Below are positions 17,134 through 26,192 of a stretch of 64,000 bases of DNA, piece after piece. The stretch's first letter is position 1. Every line of letters begins with the position of its first letter. The DNA is taken from contig JANOSD010000169.1 in the NCBI GenBank assembly GCA_031415655.1, positions 3,948 to 67,947 of the forward strand, read 5' to 3'. Source of the DNA: JAKOVR01 sp031415655 (lineage in GTDB: Bacteria; Actinomycetota; Acidimicrobiia; Acidimicrobiales; Acidimicrobilacustridaceae). The position numbers were made by a program, and so were the translations under genes. Below the pieces are notes generated by a model. It made no database searches, was not told the DNA's origin, and was given only the letters and a program-made list of their open reading frames with translations.

Positions 17134-18786
17134 ATGCCCGACTCTAGGCAGTTGACCCACGCCTCCGACGCCGATGCGCTCATCGCCACGATCGATCACC
17201 GTGCGAGCGACGCGGGGGCGTCCATGCTCCGAAATGGTGGGTCGGCTGCCGATGCAGCGGTGGCGGCCTGTGCCGTTCTGGCGGTTACCAGCCCCCATCT
17301 TTGCGGTCTGGGCGGCGACCTTTGGGCAATCGTCCATTCCGCCGGCCAAGATCCTGTCACGCTCAATGCCTCGGGACGCAGCGGTGCGGGAGTAGATGCT
17401 GCGTCATTGCGCGCCGCCGGCCACCGCCGGATGCCATTCCGGGGCAACCTGGCATCGGTTCCGGTTCCCGGTTGCGTCGACGGACTGCTGGCCTTGCATC
17501 AGCGGCTCGGCCGTTGCTCCTTACCGACCGTTTTCGGCCCCGCACTCACACTTGCTTCCGATGGATTCGCAGCGACCCCGTTACTCGCCCTGGCTGCGCC
17601 GCTCGTTGATCATCTTGCCGTCGACGGCATCGACAGCTCACTCCGATCGGGACAGCTCATCCGACGACCTGGCGTTGCGCACGCACTCTTGGAGATCCTT
17701 GCCGAAGGACGCGACGGTTTCTATCTCGGCTCATTCGGGCGCGGTCTGCTGGATCTCGGAAAGGGGATCTTCGAAGAAGCGGACCTACGCCGAGCACAAG
17801 CGGACTGGCAGCCGTGTGTGGCCCGAGACGTCTTTCATCATCGTGTGTGGAGCACGCCGCCGAACTCCCAGGGGTACCTGACGGTGGCAATTCTCGCGGT
17901 GGCCGAAGAGTTGGGCCTTTCCGCCGACGACCAAGACCCCCGTTGGAACGAGGTCCTCATCCGGGCGGCGCTCGCGACCGGTACCGAACGCCCACGGCTC
18001 CTTCACGAACACACCGATCCCGACGTGCTGCTCAGCGACAAGGCCATCGCCGGCTGGGTGCACGATGCGGGAAACCTCGCGGCCGACACGACGGCGCCGG
18101 CAGAGACCGGCGACACGACCTACCTGGCGGTACGAGACCACGACGGTATGACGATCTCACTGATCGCCAGCCACGCTGCCGACTTTGGCGCCCACCTCGT
18201 GGAACCGGGTACCGGTATCTTCCTCCACAACCGCGGAGTGGGCTTCTCGCTCGCTCCAGGGCACCCCGCCGAATTGCGGCCTCGCATGCGGCCCCCGTCG
18301 ACGCTCTCCCCTGCGCTCGTCACTCGTTCGTCGCACCGTTCAGGGGGGTCCGCTCCGGACACGGTGGCCGTGGTCGGCACCATGGGTGGGGACAGTCAGC
18401 CCCACCTGCTGGCACAACATCTTGCCCGTCTCCTCCACGGGAGAATGTCGGCTGAGGCCGTCATGAACGCACCACGGTGGGTGCTCCAATCTCACCCCGG
18501 CCGGGGATTCGACCTTTGGAAAGCCGAGCAATCGTCGCACATCGTTGCTCGGTTCGAGGCCCCTGGACCTCCCAAGCCTCCCCGAACGATCCCGGTTCCG
18601 ACCGTGGCATGCCCCCGAGGAGATCCCGCTGTCGGTCATCTGCAATTGCTGGCCTCGCAGCCCGATCCCGGCGCCGATGGGATATGGCGCTGGACTGGTG
18701 CATCCGAGTGCCGAGTGGCCGAGTCCTCGGTAGTTCGTATTCCGACCGATCACGGCGGACAAGATACCGCCCGCCGAAACGACTAG
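17134..18786 (+). CDS. Gamma-glutamyltransferase family protein
   Basis: A 550-residue Ntn-hydrolase of the gamma-glutamyltranspeptidase family, which autocleaves at a threonine to give two subunits. The predicted catalytic residue is T328 in GDTTYLAVRDHDG, equivalent to the TTH motif. The N-terminal part has ASDAGASMLRNGGSAADAAVAA and CGLGGDLWAIV, typical of the family. No export signal is evident, unlike the secreted GGTs. I chose ATG 17134; GTG 17128 is an alternative. Substrate could be glutathione-like thiols or cephalosporin-like amides. Confidence 0.88.
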   Translation: MPDSRQLTHASDADALIATIDHRASDAGASMLRNGGSAADAAVAACAVLAVTSPHLCGLGGDLWAIVHSAGQDPVTLNASGRSGAGVDAASLRAAGHRRMPFRGNLASVPVPGCVDGLLALHQRLGRCSLPTVFGPALTLASDGFAATPLLALAAPLVDHLAVDGIDSSLRSGQLIRRPGVAHALLEILAEGRDGFYLGSFGRGLLDLGKGIFEEADLRRAQADWQPCVARDVFHHRVWSTPPNSQGYLTVAILAVAEELGLSADDQDPRWNEVLIRAALATGTERPRLLHEHTDPDVLLSDKAIAGWVHDAGNLAADTTAPAETGDTTYLAVRDHDGMTISLIASHAADFGAHLVEPGTGIFLHNRGVGFSLAPGHPAELRPRMRPPSTLSPALVTRSSHRSGGSAPDTVAVVGTMGGDSQPHLLAQHLARLLHGRMSAEAVMNAPRWVLQSHPGRGFDLWKAEQSSHIVARFEAPGPPKPPRTIPVPTVACPRGDPAVGHLQLLASQPDPGADGIWRWTGASECRVAESSVVRIPTDHGGQDTARRND

Positions 18787-18840
18787 CCGTAGTTGTTTCC
18801 CGGACCAATCGAGCTGGAAAAACGAGCCGAAGAAAATGAG

Positions 18841-18864
18841 CAGAGCGCCCCTGAGGGCGCTCTG
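18841..18864. terminator. Hairpin terminator between convergent genes
   Basis: A perfect 10-bp stem (CAGAGCGCCC) with a CTGA loop lies between the gamma-glutamyltransferase stop and the LPxTG protein stop. On the minus strand it is followed by GCTCATTTTCTTC, a T-rich tail, so it best serves the minus-strand genes, but it may stop transcription from both sides. Confidence 0.75.
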
Positions 18865-18906
18865 TGAAGGATCATGATCAGCGGACGGGGACCCTGCGGG
18901 ACGAAG

Positions 18907-19482
18907 TCAGCTTGCGGTGTTGCGTGACCGTAGCGAGCCGTAGAGGGCAGCGGCGCCGATCACCAGCAGCGAAGCTCCCAAGGTGACCAGGCGGCCGGTT
19001 GAGTCAGAGCCGGTGACGGGAAGGTTCGTGGAGGGAACCGTCGTGGGCGTCGGGGTGACGACGGTGGAGCTGACAAGCACCACCGGGCCTTCACGGGTGG
19101 TCTGTTCGTTCAACATGCTTGGACCTGTGCCGCTCACCGACGTCGGGCCGAGGGGGCAAGTGGCAGGCACCGTGAAGGATGCCTCGCCGATGGCGTTGGC
19201 GCCGATCGTGACGTTGCCGAGGGCCACGGTGGAGGCACCACACATGATGCTGACCGCGACGGACGAACCTGGAAGCCAGCCGGTGAGGTTCACCAAGACC
19301 TGCGAGCCCGGAGTTGTCTGCCCTGGAGTGACCGTGATGGTGGGACCACCGGAGCACACGAGGTACAAGTTGACATCACTGAGGTAATCGATGCAGGAAG
19401 TGGCCTGGGCTTGCGCAGGGGACGGGGCAAGAAAAACGAGCCCCCCCAACGCAAATAGGGCAAAGATGAATCGCCGCAACAT
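18907..19482 (-). CDS. Secreted cell-wall protein with LPVTG sortase motif (paralogue 1)
   Basis: A 191-residue exported protein. A signal peptide (LRRFIFALFALGGLVFLA, cleaved near AQAQA) leads to an Ig-like beta domain with four cysteines (SCIDY, VCSGG, SIMCG, TCPLG). A Thr/Pro linker and a C-terminal sorting signal follow: LPVTG, a hydrophobic segment, then SLRSR. Start ATG 19482 is preferred because GAGGAGA sits 5 bases upstream; the longer frame lacks a site. About half its residues match the neighbouring paralogue. No sortase is in the window. Ligand and role unknown. Confidence 0.88.
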   Translation of the reverse strand: MLRRFIFALFALGGLVFLAPSPAQAQATSCIDYLSDVNLYLVCSGGPTITVTPGQTTPGSQVLVNLTGWLPGSSVAVSIMCGASTVALGNVTIGANAIGEASFTVPATCPLGPTSVSGTGPSMLNEQTTREGPVVLVSSTVVTPTPTTVPSTNLPVTGSDSTGRLVTLGASLLVIGAAALYGSLRSRNTAS

Positions 19483-19534
19483 AAAATCTCTCCTCGTTAA
19501 AGTCGATCGGTGACGCCGCGCCGGCAAGCCGGCA

Positions 19535-20200
19535 CTACTCCGAACGTTTGGTTGAGCGACTGCGAAGCGATCCGTAGAGCGCAGCGCCGCCTATTACGAT
19601 CAGTGCAGATCCTAGTGTAACCATACGGCCGGTGTTCGATCCGGTATTTGGCAACGCACCCGAACCGGAGCCCGATCCACCGGACCCCGATCCACCGCCG
19701 CTGTTGTTCCCCGAACCTCCGGAACCAGAGCCGCCGCCACCCGGCAACGTCGTTGTGGACGATACGAGAACGATGGGCCCTTCACGGCTTGTGATGACGT
19801 TGAGCATGTTCGGACCTGTGCCCGTGGCCACCTGCGGGCCGAGTGGACAATCCACCGGCACGGTGAAATTCCCCGTGCCTTGGGAGTTCGATCCGATCGT
19901 GATGTTGCCGAGCGCCACCGGAGAACCATTGCAGGAGATCGTGATTGCCACGGTGGAGCCAGGCAACCATCCCGAAACCTCCACCGTGATGTTCCCGCCC
20001 GGCGACGAGGTACCGGGAGTGACGGTGAGAGTCGGTCCACCCGAACATGCAAGATAGAGGTTGAGATCGCTGAGGTAATCGACACAGGAAGTGGCCTGAG
20101 CCGACGCCGGGGTGGCACCAAGGAACAAGTACGCGGGAACAACCGACACCAACAACAGTGCAAGTCGGAAGGCGACCCGCCGCCTATTTCGCTGTGCCAC
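19535..20200 (-). CDS. Secreted cell-wall protein with LPNTG sortase motif (paralogue 2)
   Basis: A 221-residue paralogue of the previous gene, 52 bases upstream of it. A signal peptide (RLALLLVSVVPAYLFLGA, cut near ASAQA) is followed by the same four-cysteine beta domain (SCVDY, ACSGG, TISCN, DCPLG). A Gly/Ser/Asn-rich linker absent from the other copy leads to an LPNTG sorting signal, hydrophobic helix and SLRSRSTKR tail. GTG 20200 is chosen because GGGAG lies 6 bases before it. The pair arose by tandem duplication and is presumably co-transcribed. Confidence 0.88.
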   Translation of the reverse strand: MAQRNRRRVAFRLALLLVSVVPAYLFLGATPASAQATSCVDYLSDLNLYLACSGGPTLTVTPGTSSPGGNITVEVSGWLPGSTVAITISCNGSPVALGNITIGSNSQGTGNFTVPVDCPLGPQVATGTGPNMLNVITSREGPIVLVSSTTTLPGGGGSGSGGSGNNSGGGSGSGGSGSGSGALPNTGSNTGRMVTLGSALIVIGGAALYGSLRSRSTKRSE

Positions 20201-20233
20201 AAAAAACTCCCGCTGTATCAAGTCGGACACGGA

Positions 20234-20249
20234 AGGGGGAGTTCCCCCT
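20234..20249. promoter_or_regulatory. GC-rich palindrome in the leader of the LPxTG pair
   Basis: AGGGGG and CCCCCT arms flank an AGTT loop, 34 bases upstream of the GTG at 20200. It could be a leader hairpin, an operator, or the remnant terminator of the gene upstream. The sequence alone does not decide. Confidence 0.4.
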
Positions 20250-20345
20250 GCCAGGTTCACCAAAACCTAATCTGCCCGAGGCCAATGCGCAACCATCCTC
20301 TCGTTCGATCTGATTGTCGCTGCATCGGAACAGCGCTGCTCACCG

Positions 20346-22337
20346 TTACAACGCCTCAGGCAATCCCCTGGATCGACTGACCCGACGAGCACAAACCAGC
20401 ACCGCCACCACCGTGACCTCGTGACCAACAAGCACCAGGAGACTGGGCCAGTACCACACAATACCGCTCCCTGCAGGAAACGAAACGAGCCCCGCCGCGG
20501 TCTCGGTGCCGGGGCTCCATCCCCGAAGCCAACCCCGGGCAAAGGGCCGGTGCCAGGTGAATGCCGCCGAGGTATGGACCACGGCAACCGGCTCGATCAA
20601 GCCTTCCATCCGAACCGGTCGGCCTTCGATATCGATCGCTGGCGCAATCCAGCCTCGCACTCGATACACGTGGACATACAACGTGGACTGAACCCGTTCG
20701 AGGCCACGGTCGCCGTCGAGCACACGACCAGTGGCAGCAAATCGCCCAGTCCGATGAAACACCACCCAGCGCACCCCGAGCTCTACGAGGCGAGCCGACG
20801 GCGCCTCACCTGCCTCGATCCTCCGCATGACGTCGCTCATCTGGGACTCCCGCGGATCAATCCGTTCCGGGGTGGGCGTCTGGAGCGTGCGGAGATCAGA
20901 CGACACCAACACATCGCCGCCGAGATAGATCGGCCACGGGTTAAGGACATGGTGTGTGCCCCCCAGTTGCACCTCGGCGTAGCCGTACCACGGGAGCACG
21001 GCCACGGTCCCGGGATTGGCGACAACGGTGGCCTTGGCCTGCTCCCATTCGGCCGGCATGACGGTCGGGACGAGGTGACCGTTGATCCCCCACATGCCGG
21101 GGCCGGTGAGCACGAATGCACCCAGAAGGGGCAAGAGTCGGTACACGGCCGCAGCCGCTGGACCGACACGGGGACCCAAACCTTGTACCTTGCTCGCCGC
21201 TCGCACCGCGCCGAACGCCATCGCCGGCGCCAGCCACATCAAAACCAGCGGATACGCCCGTTGACTTTCGCGAAGGTTGGCGCCAATCGGCGTGCGCACC
21301 AGCAGGTCGATCACGTTCCGCAATCCCGGCACGGCGCTTCCGTACACGATCACGATTGCGGAAGCGGCGAGCACCATCGCCCGGCGTCCCCACGCCGCCG
21401 GCAACGCCGCGGTTCCTGCGATCGCCAGGCCGACGGCAAAGATCGCAACCACCGCACTGTCTCCGGCTGCAGGGGCGCCAACCTGAAAGGTGTCCTGCCA
21501 GAATCCGTGACCGGCAACGACAGCGATCCACCCGCTGACGTCGTCGGCGCGTGTGGCAAAAGCCGTGGCTCCCGCCAGCGATGCGCCCTGACCAAACACC
21601 ACGAGCCCTGGCACCAGCCACGGAAGCTGCCCTACCAGCCACGCACCGACGACGCCGGGCCACCGCCGAAGGGGCGTACCGACGAGACCCGCGCCGACCA
21701 GGACTGCAGCCACCATGCCTCCGTAGTTGCCAGTGAACCCCAGCGCGGCACCCCACAGGACAGTTCGCGGCAGAGCATCGGCAGGACGCAACAACACCGG
21801 GTAACACCAGGGAAGCAGGCCCATGACGAATACAATCATCAGGTGCCCGGCGCCAATACGGGTGACCAGAAACGGGCTGGCGGCGTAAAAGGCTGCCGCA
21901 CCATACGAAACCATTGGTCCGGCTCGGCACGTCAGTCGTGCCATACCCGCAAAAGCACTGGCTATGGCGCCGACGATCATCACCTTGACGACCAGCGCAC
22001 TACTCACGATCGGGGCCAGCCAGGCCACGGGCACCATGAGCGGCACCCGTCGAGGAAGCTCGGGGCCAAGCCCCCACACGCCCCTCGGCACCGGCACGTC
22101 GTCGGGAAGAACGAGGTCAAGACTGAACAGCGCGCCGGGACGAAGGGCCGGCCCAAGCACCGCGACGGCGAGCGCCACCCCGGTGACCCACGGGAGCCAT
22201 GAAAGCCATCTTGTCGCCACCCCCCCGCTCGATGGTGACGAACGGTTCGTCACCCGCCCCGAAACGCACGCGGGCGCGCGCTCTCGGGTGGCATGGTCGG
22301 GGGCTGCCCCAAGGGCGCTGGTAGGGTGAAGGGCCAC
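20346..22337 (-). CDS. Large polytopic membrane protein, GT-C-like
   Basis: A 663-residue protein with about twelve hydrophobic segments between residues 45 and 430, followed by a soluble region and a final membrane helix near the C-terminus. The layout (short N-terminal tail, many helices, periplasmic soluble part) and stretches such as YGAAAFYAASPFLVTRIGAGH recall GT-C glycosyltransferases or YfhO-like proteins that use lipid-linked sugars. Its neighbours are envelope genes. The first 40 residues are low-complexity; GTG at 22253 is an alternative start. No specific substrate is claimed. Confidence 0.7.
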   Translation of the reverse strand: MALHPTSALGAAPDHATRERAPACVSGRVTNRSSPSSGGVATRWLSWLPWVTGVALAVAVLGPALRPGALFSLDLVLPDDVPVPRGVWGLGPELPRRVPLMVPVAWLAPIVSSALVVKVMIVGAIASAFAGMARLTCRAGPMVSYGAAAFYAASPFLVTRIGAGHLMIVFVMGLLPWCYPVLLRPADALPRTVLWGAALGFTGNYGGMVAAVLVGAGLVGTPLRRWPGVVGAWLVGQLPWLVPGLVVFGQGASLAGATAFATRADDVSGWIAVVAGHGFWQDTFQVGAPAAGDSAVVAIFAVGLAIAGTAALPAAWGRRAMVLAASAIVIVYGSAVPGLRNVIDLLVRTPIGANLRESQRAYPLVLMWLAPAMAFGAVRAASKVQGLGPRVGPAAAAVYRLLPLLGAFVLTGPGMWGINGHLVPTVMPAEWEQAKATVVANPGTVAVLPWYGYAEVQLGGTHHVLNPWPIYLGGDVLVSSDLRTLQTPTPERIDPRESQMSDVMRRIEAGEAPSARLVELGVRWVVFHRTGRFAATGRVLDGDRGLERVQSTLYVHVYRVRGWIAPAIDIEGRPVRMEGLIEPVAVVHTSAAFTWHRPFARGWLRGWSPGTETAAGLVSFPAGSGIVWYWPSLLVLVGHEVTVVAVLVCARRVSRSRGLPEAL

Positions 22338-22480
22338 CTATTGGATTTGCGGTCGCGTCGGCAGCCACGTCGCACCTGCGGTCCAAGGGCGCCAGAACAT
22401 CCCATAGTAGAGCCGCCTCTCACCTTCGTTTCGTCACGGTCCCCGGTGTCTCACCCCTGCCCTCAACTGGTCCCCACTTC

Positions 22481-23263
22481 GTGACTACCACCAACCCCTC
22501 TCCGTCCCGTCTTTCGATACCTTCCGCCGGTACCCGTCCGGTGATCGATGCCGGCAAGAAACCCACGTCCAAGGTCGAGTTGTTTCGGCTCGCCTTGCGG
22601 GAAGAGGAAAACCCCGAGCCGTTCTATACCAAATTGGCCGAACGAGCGATCGCCGAGCTTCCGTTTCCGATCACCGGTCGGCGGATACTCGACCTAGGGG
22701 CCGGACCCGGCTTCTACAGCATGGCCATGACCGGCCTCGGCGCCACCGTCGCCGCGATCGATCTCGGCACCGACAACTGCCGCGGGGCAAAAGCAAATGG
22801 GATTGCCATCGCCGAAGCCGACGGCACACGGCTACCCTTCCCCGATGCCACGTTCGACGGTGTGCTTTGCTCCAACATGCTTGAGCACACGCCCACCCCG
22901 GAGCGAATCTTTGCCGAGATCGAAAGGATCGTGCGTCCCGGCGGATGGGCGTGGGTGAGCTGGACCAACTGGTATAGCCCGTGGGGCGGCCACAGCATCA
23001 CCCCGCTGCACTACCTCGGCCCCCACCTCGGCGCCAAGGTATACACCAAGCTTTTTGGTCGCCCCGATCGCAACCTTCCTTTTGAGACGCTCTGGCCGTG
23101 CCACATCTCCGACATGCTCAATGTCGTGGCCGCCCGACCCGGACTGCAGTTGCTCGACGCCGTGCCGCGCTACTACCCATCGCAGCGCTGGATCGTTCGT
23201 GTACCTGGTTTGCGAGAGGTCATCACGTGGAACTGTCTGCTGCTCCTGCAGCGCACGGCGTGA
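22481..23263 (+). CDS. Class I SAM-dependent methyltransferase
   Basis: A 260-residue methyltransferase of the type-11 group. Motif I is ILDLGAGPGFYS, the acidic end of strand 2 is AAIDLG, motif post-I is ADGTRLPFPDATFDGVLCSNMLEH, and VRPGGWAWVSW follows. It probably methylates a sugar or lipid intermediate, judging from the surrounding glycosyltransferase and sulfotransferase genes. The start is GTG. Its stop overlaps the next start (GTGA), so it is coupled to the sulfotransferase. Confidence 0.9.
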   Translation: MTTTNPSPSRLSIPSAGTRPVIDAGKKPTSKVELFRLALREEENPEPFYTKLAERAIAELPFPITGRRILDLGAGPGFYSMAMTGLGATVAAIDLGTDNCRGAKANGIAIAEADGTRLPFPDATFDGVLCSNMLEHTPTPERIFAEIERIVRPGGWAWVSWTNWYSPWGGHSITPLHYLGPHLGAKVYTKLFGRPDRNLPFETLWPCHISDMLNVVAARPGLQLLDAVPRYYPSQRWIVRVPGLREVITWNCLLLLQRTA

Positions 23264-24078
23264 CTGCCGTTCCCGGCCCGGTGCCCGCTCCCCCACCTGT
23301 CGTCGGCAACCTCAATCTCGACGATCCATCGGAGCCATTTACCCGCCGCTCCTGGCGCTATCGCACCCGAATGATCATGCGGACGGCGCGCGAACGGATC
23401 GGTGACGATCCGGCACTGCTCCCCATTGTGTTGCGGGCCACACCGCTCGGGACGGCTCGACAACTCACCGACCAAACGAGCCTCGTGATCGAGGGCTTTC
23501 CCCGCTCCGGGAATACGTTCGCGTATTTCGCGGTGTGCCATGCCGCCAACGAGGAGAACCGCTCCCTGGAGGTATCGAGCCATGTCCACACGCCGAGTGC
23601 GGTGAAGGCGGCCACCGCCCGGCGGATTCCCACGGTAGTGGTCATTCGTCGCCCACTCGACGCCGTCACCTCGCTGCTTATCGCCGCGCCGCATGTGCCC
23701 TTCGACCGGGCAATCCTCGAGTGGTCGCACCATCATCAGGAAATCTGGCCCTACCGCGACCGATTCCTGACCGCAACCTTCCAACAAGTCACCACAGACA
23801 TGGGATCGGTCACCCAACGTCTCGGCAGATTGTTCGGCACTCACCTACCCCAGTACCAGCCCTCGGAAGTCAACGATGCCGAGGTGTTCGCGTCGATCGA
23901 ACAAAACCACCAGGTGCTTCACGGCGGCACGGAGAACGTCGTGCCTCGACCATCGTCGGCCCGCCAAGCGGAGCGCATTTGGCTCGAGGACCAACTCAAG
24001 GCACCACACCTCGCCCGGTTGCTCCACGACGCCAACCTCATTTTCGGGCGTTACTCGTCCCACAGCCTCAGCCGTTGA
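23260..24078 (+). CDS. Sulfotransferase-like protein
   Basis: A 272-residue protein with the 5'-phosphosulfate-binding loop LVIEGFPRSGNTFAYF (near residue 70) and the 3'-phosphate motif VVVIRRPLDAVTSLL. Together these identify the PAPS-dependent sulfotransferase fold, used to sulfate glycans or lipids. GTG 23260 overlaps the methyltransferase stop; an in-frame GTG at 23227 is possible. The 3' end overlaps the convergent SGNH gene by 11 bases. The acceptor is likely an envelope glycan or glycolipid, by context only. Confidence 0.8.
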   Translation: MTAVPGPVPAPPPVVGNLNLDDPSEPFTRRSWRYRTRMIMRTARERIGDDPALLPIVLRATPLGTARQLTDQTSLVIEGFPRSGNTFAYFAVCHAANEENRSLEVSSHVHTPSAVKAATARRIPTVVVIRRPLDAVTSLLIAAPHVPFDRAILEWSHHHQEIWPYRDRFLTATFQQVTTDMGSVTQRLGRLFGTHLPQYQPSEVNDAEVFASIEQNHQVLHGGTENVVPRPSSARQAERIWLEDQLKAPHLARLLHDANLIFGRYSSHSLSR

Positions 24079-25180
24079 GCAAGAGCGCGAGCTCTCGACT
24101 AAACCGTTCCGCCCCTCGGTCGTTCATGTGCACGATGTCGGCAAACAGTTCGTTTTCGTACGGCCGATCCGTGAAGTCCATGAGCTGTACGCCGTAGTGG
24201 CGTGCCACTGCCGCGATGAGGTCCTGTCCCTGCCGCAACACGGAAAGATCCACGCCGAGTTGCACCCATGCGTCGATGGGCACCGGCGGGATCACCAGCA
24301 CCACTCTCGGCGATGGTGTTTCGGCCGACGTAACCACATCGAGCAGTCGGTAGAGGTCGTTGACGTAAAATCCCTCCGGCACCATGTTCTGTTTCAGCTG
24401 ATCGGCGACGGACGTGATCTTGAACTCGGCACCAAGATAAAGCGAACTCTCCCCCAAGTCGCTCAGGTGCTTCGACCAGTAGGCCTCGTCGCGTTTTGGG
24501 ATGTATTTTTTGGGCGGGGTGCGAGTGACCGCACTCCACATCGCATCGGTTGCCACACCGGGTCGGCGCAACGAACCGCGCTGGCGGATGGAGGCAAGGT
24601 TGGTGTGGGACCAACGATCGACCTCACCGGCCATGCCGGTTCGCAGCTCTCGTTCCACGGTGCCGAAGATGACATCACTCTGATTGGCCTGGATGTTGAG
24701 GTTGAACACATCGACGAGGAGCAGATCTATCGGATGCACGCCAAGCACTACCGTGCCCGGATCGAGTCGGTCGAGCACGATCTCATTTGCCCAACGAACC
24801 TGCGTCGACACCGGCGCCCCCACGACACTGGCGTTGTAGATGGAACCAGACCTGGCGGAGTTTCCCAAATACTCTCTCGGGTTCATCGCCGAGTCCATCA
24901 TTGAGGTACCGAAAACCACCACGTCGACAGAAGGGTCGATGGTGCCGATCTCCTCGATCCGTTTGGCCTTGAGCACCATTTCCGCTTCATCGCCGGCCCG
25001 CACGATCGGAAGCTGATCCTCGATCGACCTCACCCCGACCTCGATCAACAGCAACGCCGCAATGAGTAGTCCTGCCGTTGCCAGCCAAGGGTGCCGGGGG
25101 CGACGTCGCGATAGCGGCATGCGGCCCGTTGTCGGACGGGCCGCCAGAACGGGATCGGGTGACGGAGGCGCATCATTCAC
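24068..25180 (-). CDS. Membrane-anchored SGNH-type protein (DltD/AlgX-like)
   Basis: A 370-residue protein with a basic N-terminal tail and one membrane helix (about residues 31-48), then an extracytoplasmic SGNH domain. The serine is S93 in FGTSMMDSAMNP, and a C-terminal DIVH (D348, H351) matches the GDSL Asp-x-x-His. Such proteins act with MBOAT acyltransferases (DltD with DltB, AlgX/AlgJ with AlgI) to move acyl groups to envelope polymers. It is divergent from the AT-MBOAT-ACP-KS operon, 85 bases apart, which supports that pairing. Confidence 0.8.
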   Translation of the reverse strand: MNDAPPSPDPVLAARPTTGRMPLSRRRPRHPWLATAGLLIAALLLIEVGVRSIEDQLPIVRAGDEAEMVLKAKRIEEIGTIDPSVDVVVFGTSMMDSAMNPREYLGNSARSGSIYNASVVGAPVSTQVRWANEIVLDRLDPGTVVLGVHPIDLLLVDVFNLNIQANQSDVIFGTVERELRTGMAGEVDRWSHTNLASIRQRGSLRRPGVATDAMWSAVTRTPPKKYIPKRDEAYWSKHLSDLGESSLYLGAEFKITSVADQLKQNMVPEGFYVNDLYRLLDVVTSAETPSPRVVLVIPPVPIDAWVQLGVDLSVLRQGQDLIAAVARHYGVQLMDFTDRPYENELFADIVHMNDRGAERFSRELALLLNG

Positions 25181-25265
25181 GAGGCACTGACACTATCTGG
25201 GCTCCCTCCCCTCTACGTCGCGCCAAGGAGCGGAGAGTGGCAAGCACCTTCGCTACGCTCCCGCG

Positions 25266-26192
25266 GTGACGAAGCTCATCGCCTTTCCCGGCCAGGGGGT
25301 TGACCCGGTCGATCTTGGCCGGTTGCTCACGTTTCACCGACACTCCGATCTGGTCGAGCGACTCACCGAGACCGTGGGCATCACCGATCTGTCCACCATC
25401 GAGCTTCGGACCACGGAGGTTGCGCAGCCGTGTATTTTCGTCGCGTCGTACCTCGCGGCTTTCACCCACTTCGGGCCCCCTTCCACGTGGTTGAACAGTG
25501 AATCCGAGGAGCACAACTCCAGGATCGGTGCCGTCTGCGGACACAGCTTCGGCGAGATCGCGGCGTTGTGTTTCGCCGGAGCGATGGCACCGGAGGCGGG
25601 CCTCACCCTCGTTCGCCAACGAGCCGAGTGGTGCCAGGCGCAGCACGCGCTCCGACCCGGCACCATGATCGTGGTCATGCGGCTCGATGAACACGCCGTA
25701 GAGTGGGTACGCCGAACCAGTGTCAGCCGCCACGGGGGATCACTCGATTGGGCCGTCGTCAACGGGCCGGGCCAGTTCGTCCTGTCAGGTGACGCCGCCA
25801 CCGCCACCGGGGCGCTCGAGGAGATCGAATCCCTTGGGGGCGTCGGGCGAGTCCTCCCAATAGGCGGTGCCTACCACTCACCACTCCTCGCTCCCGTCGT
25901 TTCCCAGTACCTACCTGCCGTTGTTCAGGCGATCACCGCCGAGCCGCTCGTGCCGCTGGTGTCCTGCACCACCAATCAGGTCCTGACGAGTGGCGCGGAC
26001 ATCGCCAAGGCAGTGGCCCAGGCACTTGTTCTACCCGTCCAGTGGCCCAATACCCTTCGTGCCGGAGCGTTGATCGGTGCCACTCAGGCCGTCGACACCG
26101 GACCTGGGCGAACGCTCGCCAACCTGGCCCGGTTCACGCCCGAACTGCCCTTCGATGCGTTGTCCCCCGACCGACGCGAACAATCGCGCTAA
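25266..26192 (+). CDS. Acyltransferase of the FabD (malonyl-CoA:ACP) type
   Basis: A 308-residue acyltransferase. FPGQG opens the protein, S94 in CGHSFGEIAAL is the nucleophile, R119 (VRQRAEW) would hold the extender carboxylate, and H204 in GGAYHSPLL completes the dyad. These residues point to a dicarboxylic extender such as malonyl-CoA. It is the first gene of a tight operon, its TAA overlapping the MBOAT ATG. It is probably dedicated to the ACP two genes on, rather than housekeeping FabD. Confidence 0.88.
   Translation: MTKLIAFPGQGVDPVDLGRLLTFHRHSDLVERLTETVGITDLSTIELRTTEVAQPCIFVASYLAAFTHFGPPSTWLNSESEEHNSRIGAVCGHSFGEIAALCFAGAMAPEAGLTLVRQRAEWCQAQHALRPGTMIVVMRLDEHAVEWVRRTSVSRHGGSLDWAVVNGPGQFVLSGDAATATGALEEIESLGGVGRVLPIGGAYHSPLLAPVVSQYLPAVVQAITAEPLVPLVSCTTNQVLTSGADIAKAVAQALVLPVQWPNTLRAGALIGATQAVDTGPGRTLANLARFTPELPFDALSPDRREQSR

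Noticed and set aside
16960..17349. Separate small minus-strand gene upstream of the FAD oxidase
   Set aside because: Its last 38 residues match the missing N-terminus of the oxidase; the rest lies antisense to gamma-glutamyltransferase. It is best read as part of the broken gene.
20421..22202. 593-codon open frame on the plus strand
   Set aside because: It is antisense to the GT-C-like membrane gene, is low-complexity and rich in Arg, His, Pro and Gln, and has no known motif.
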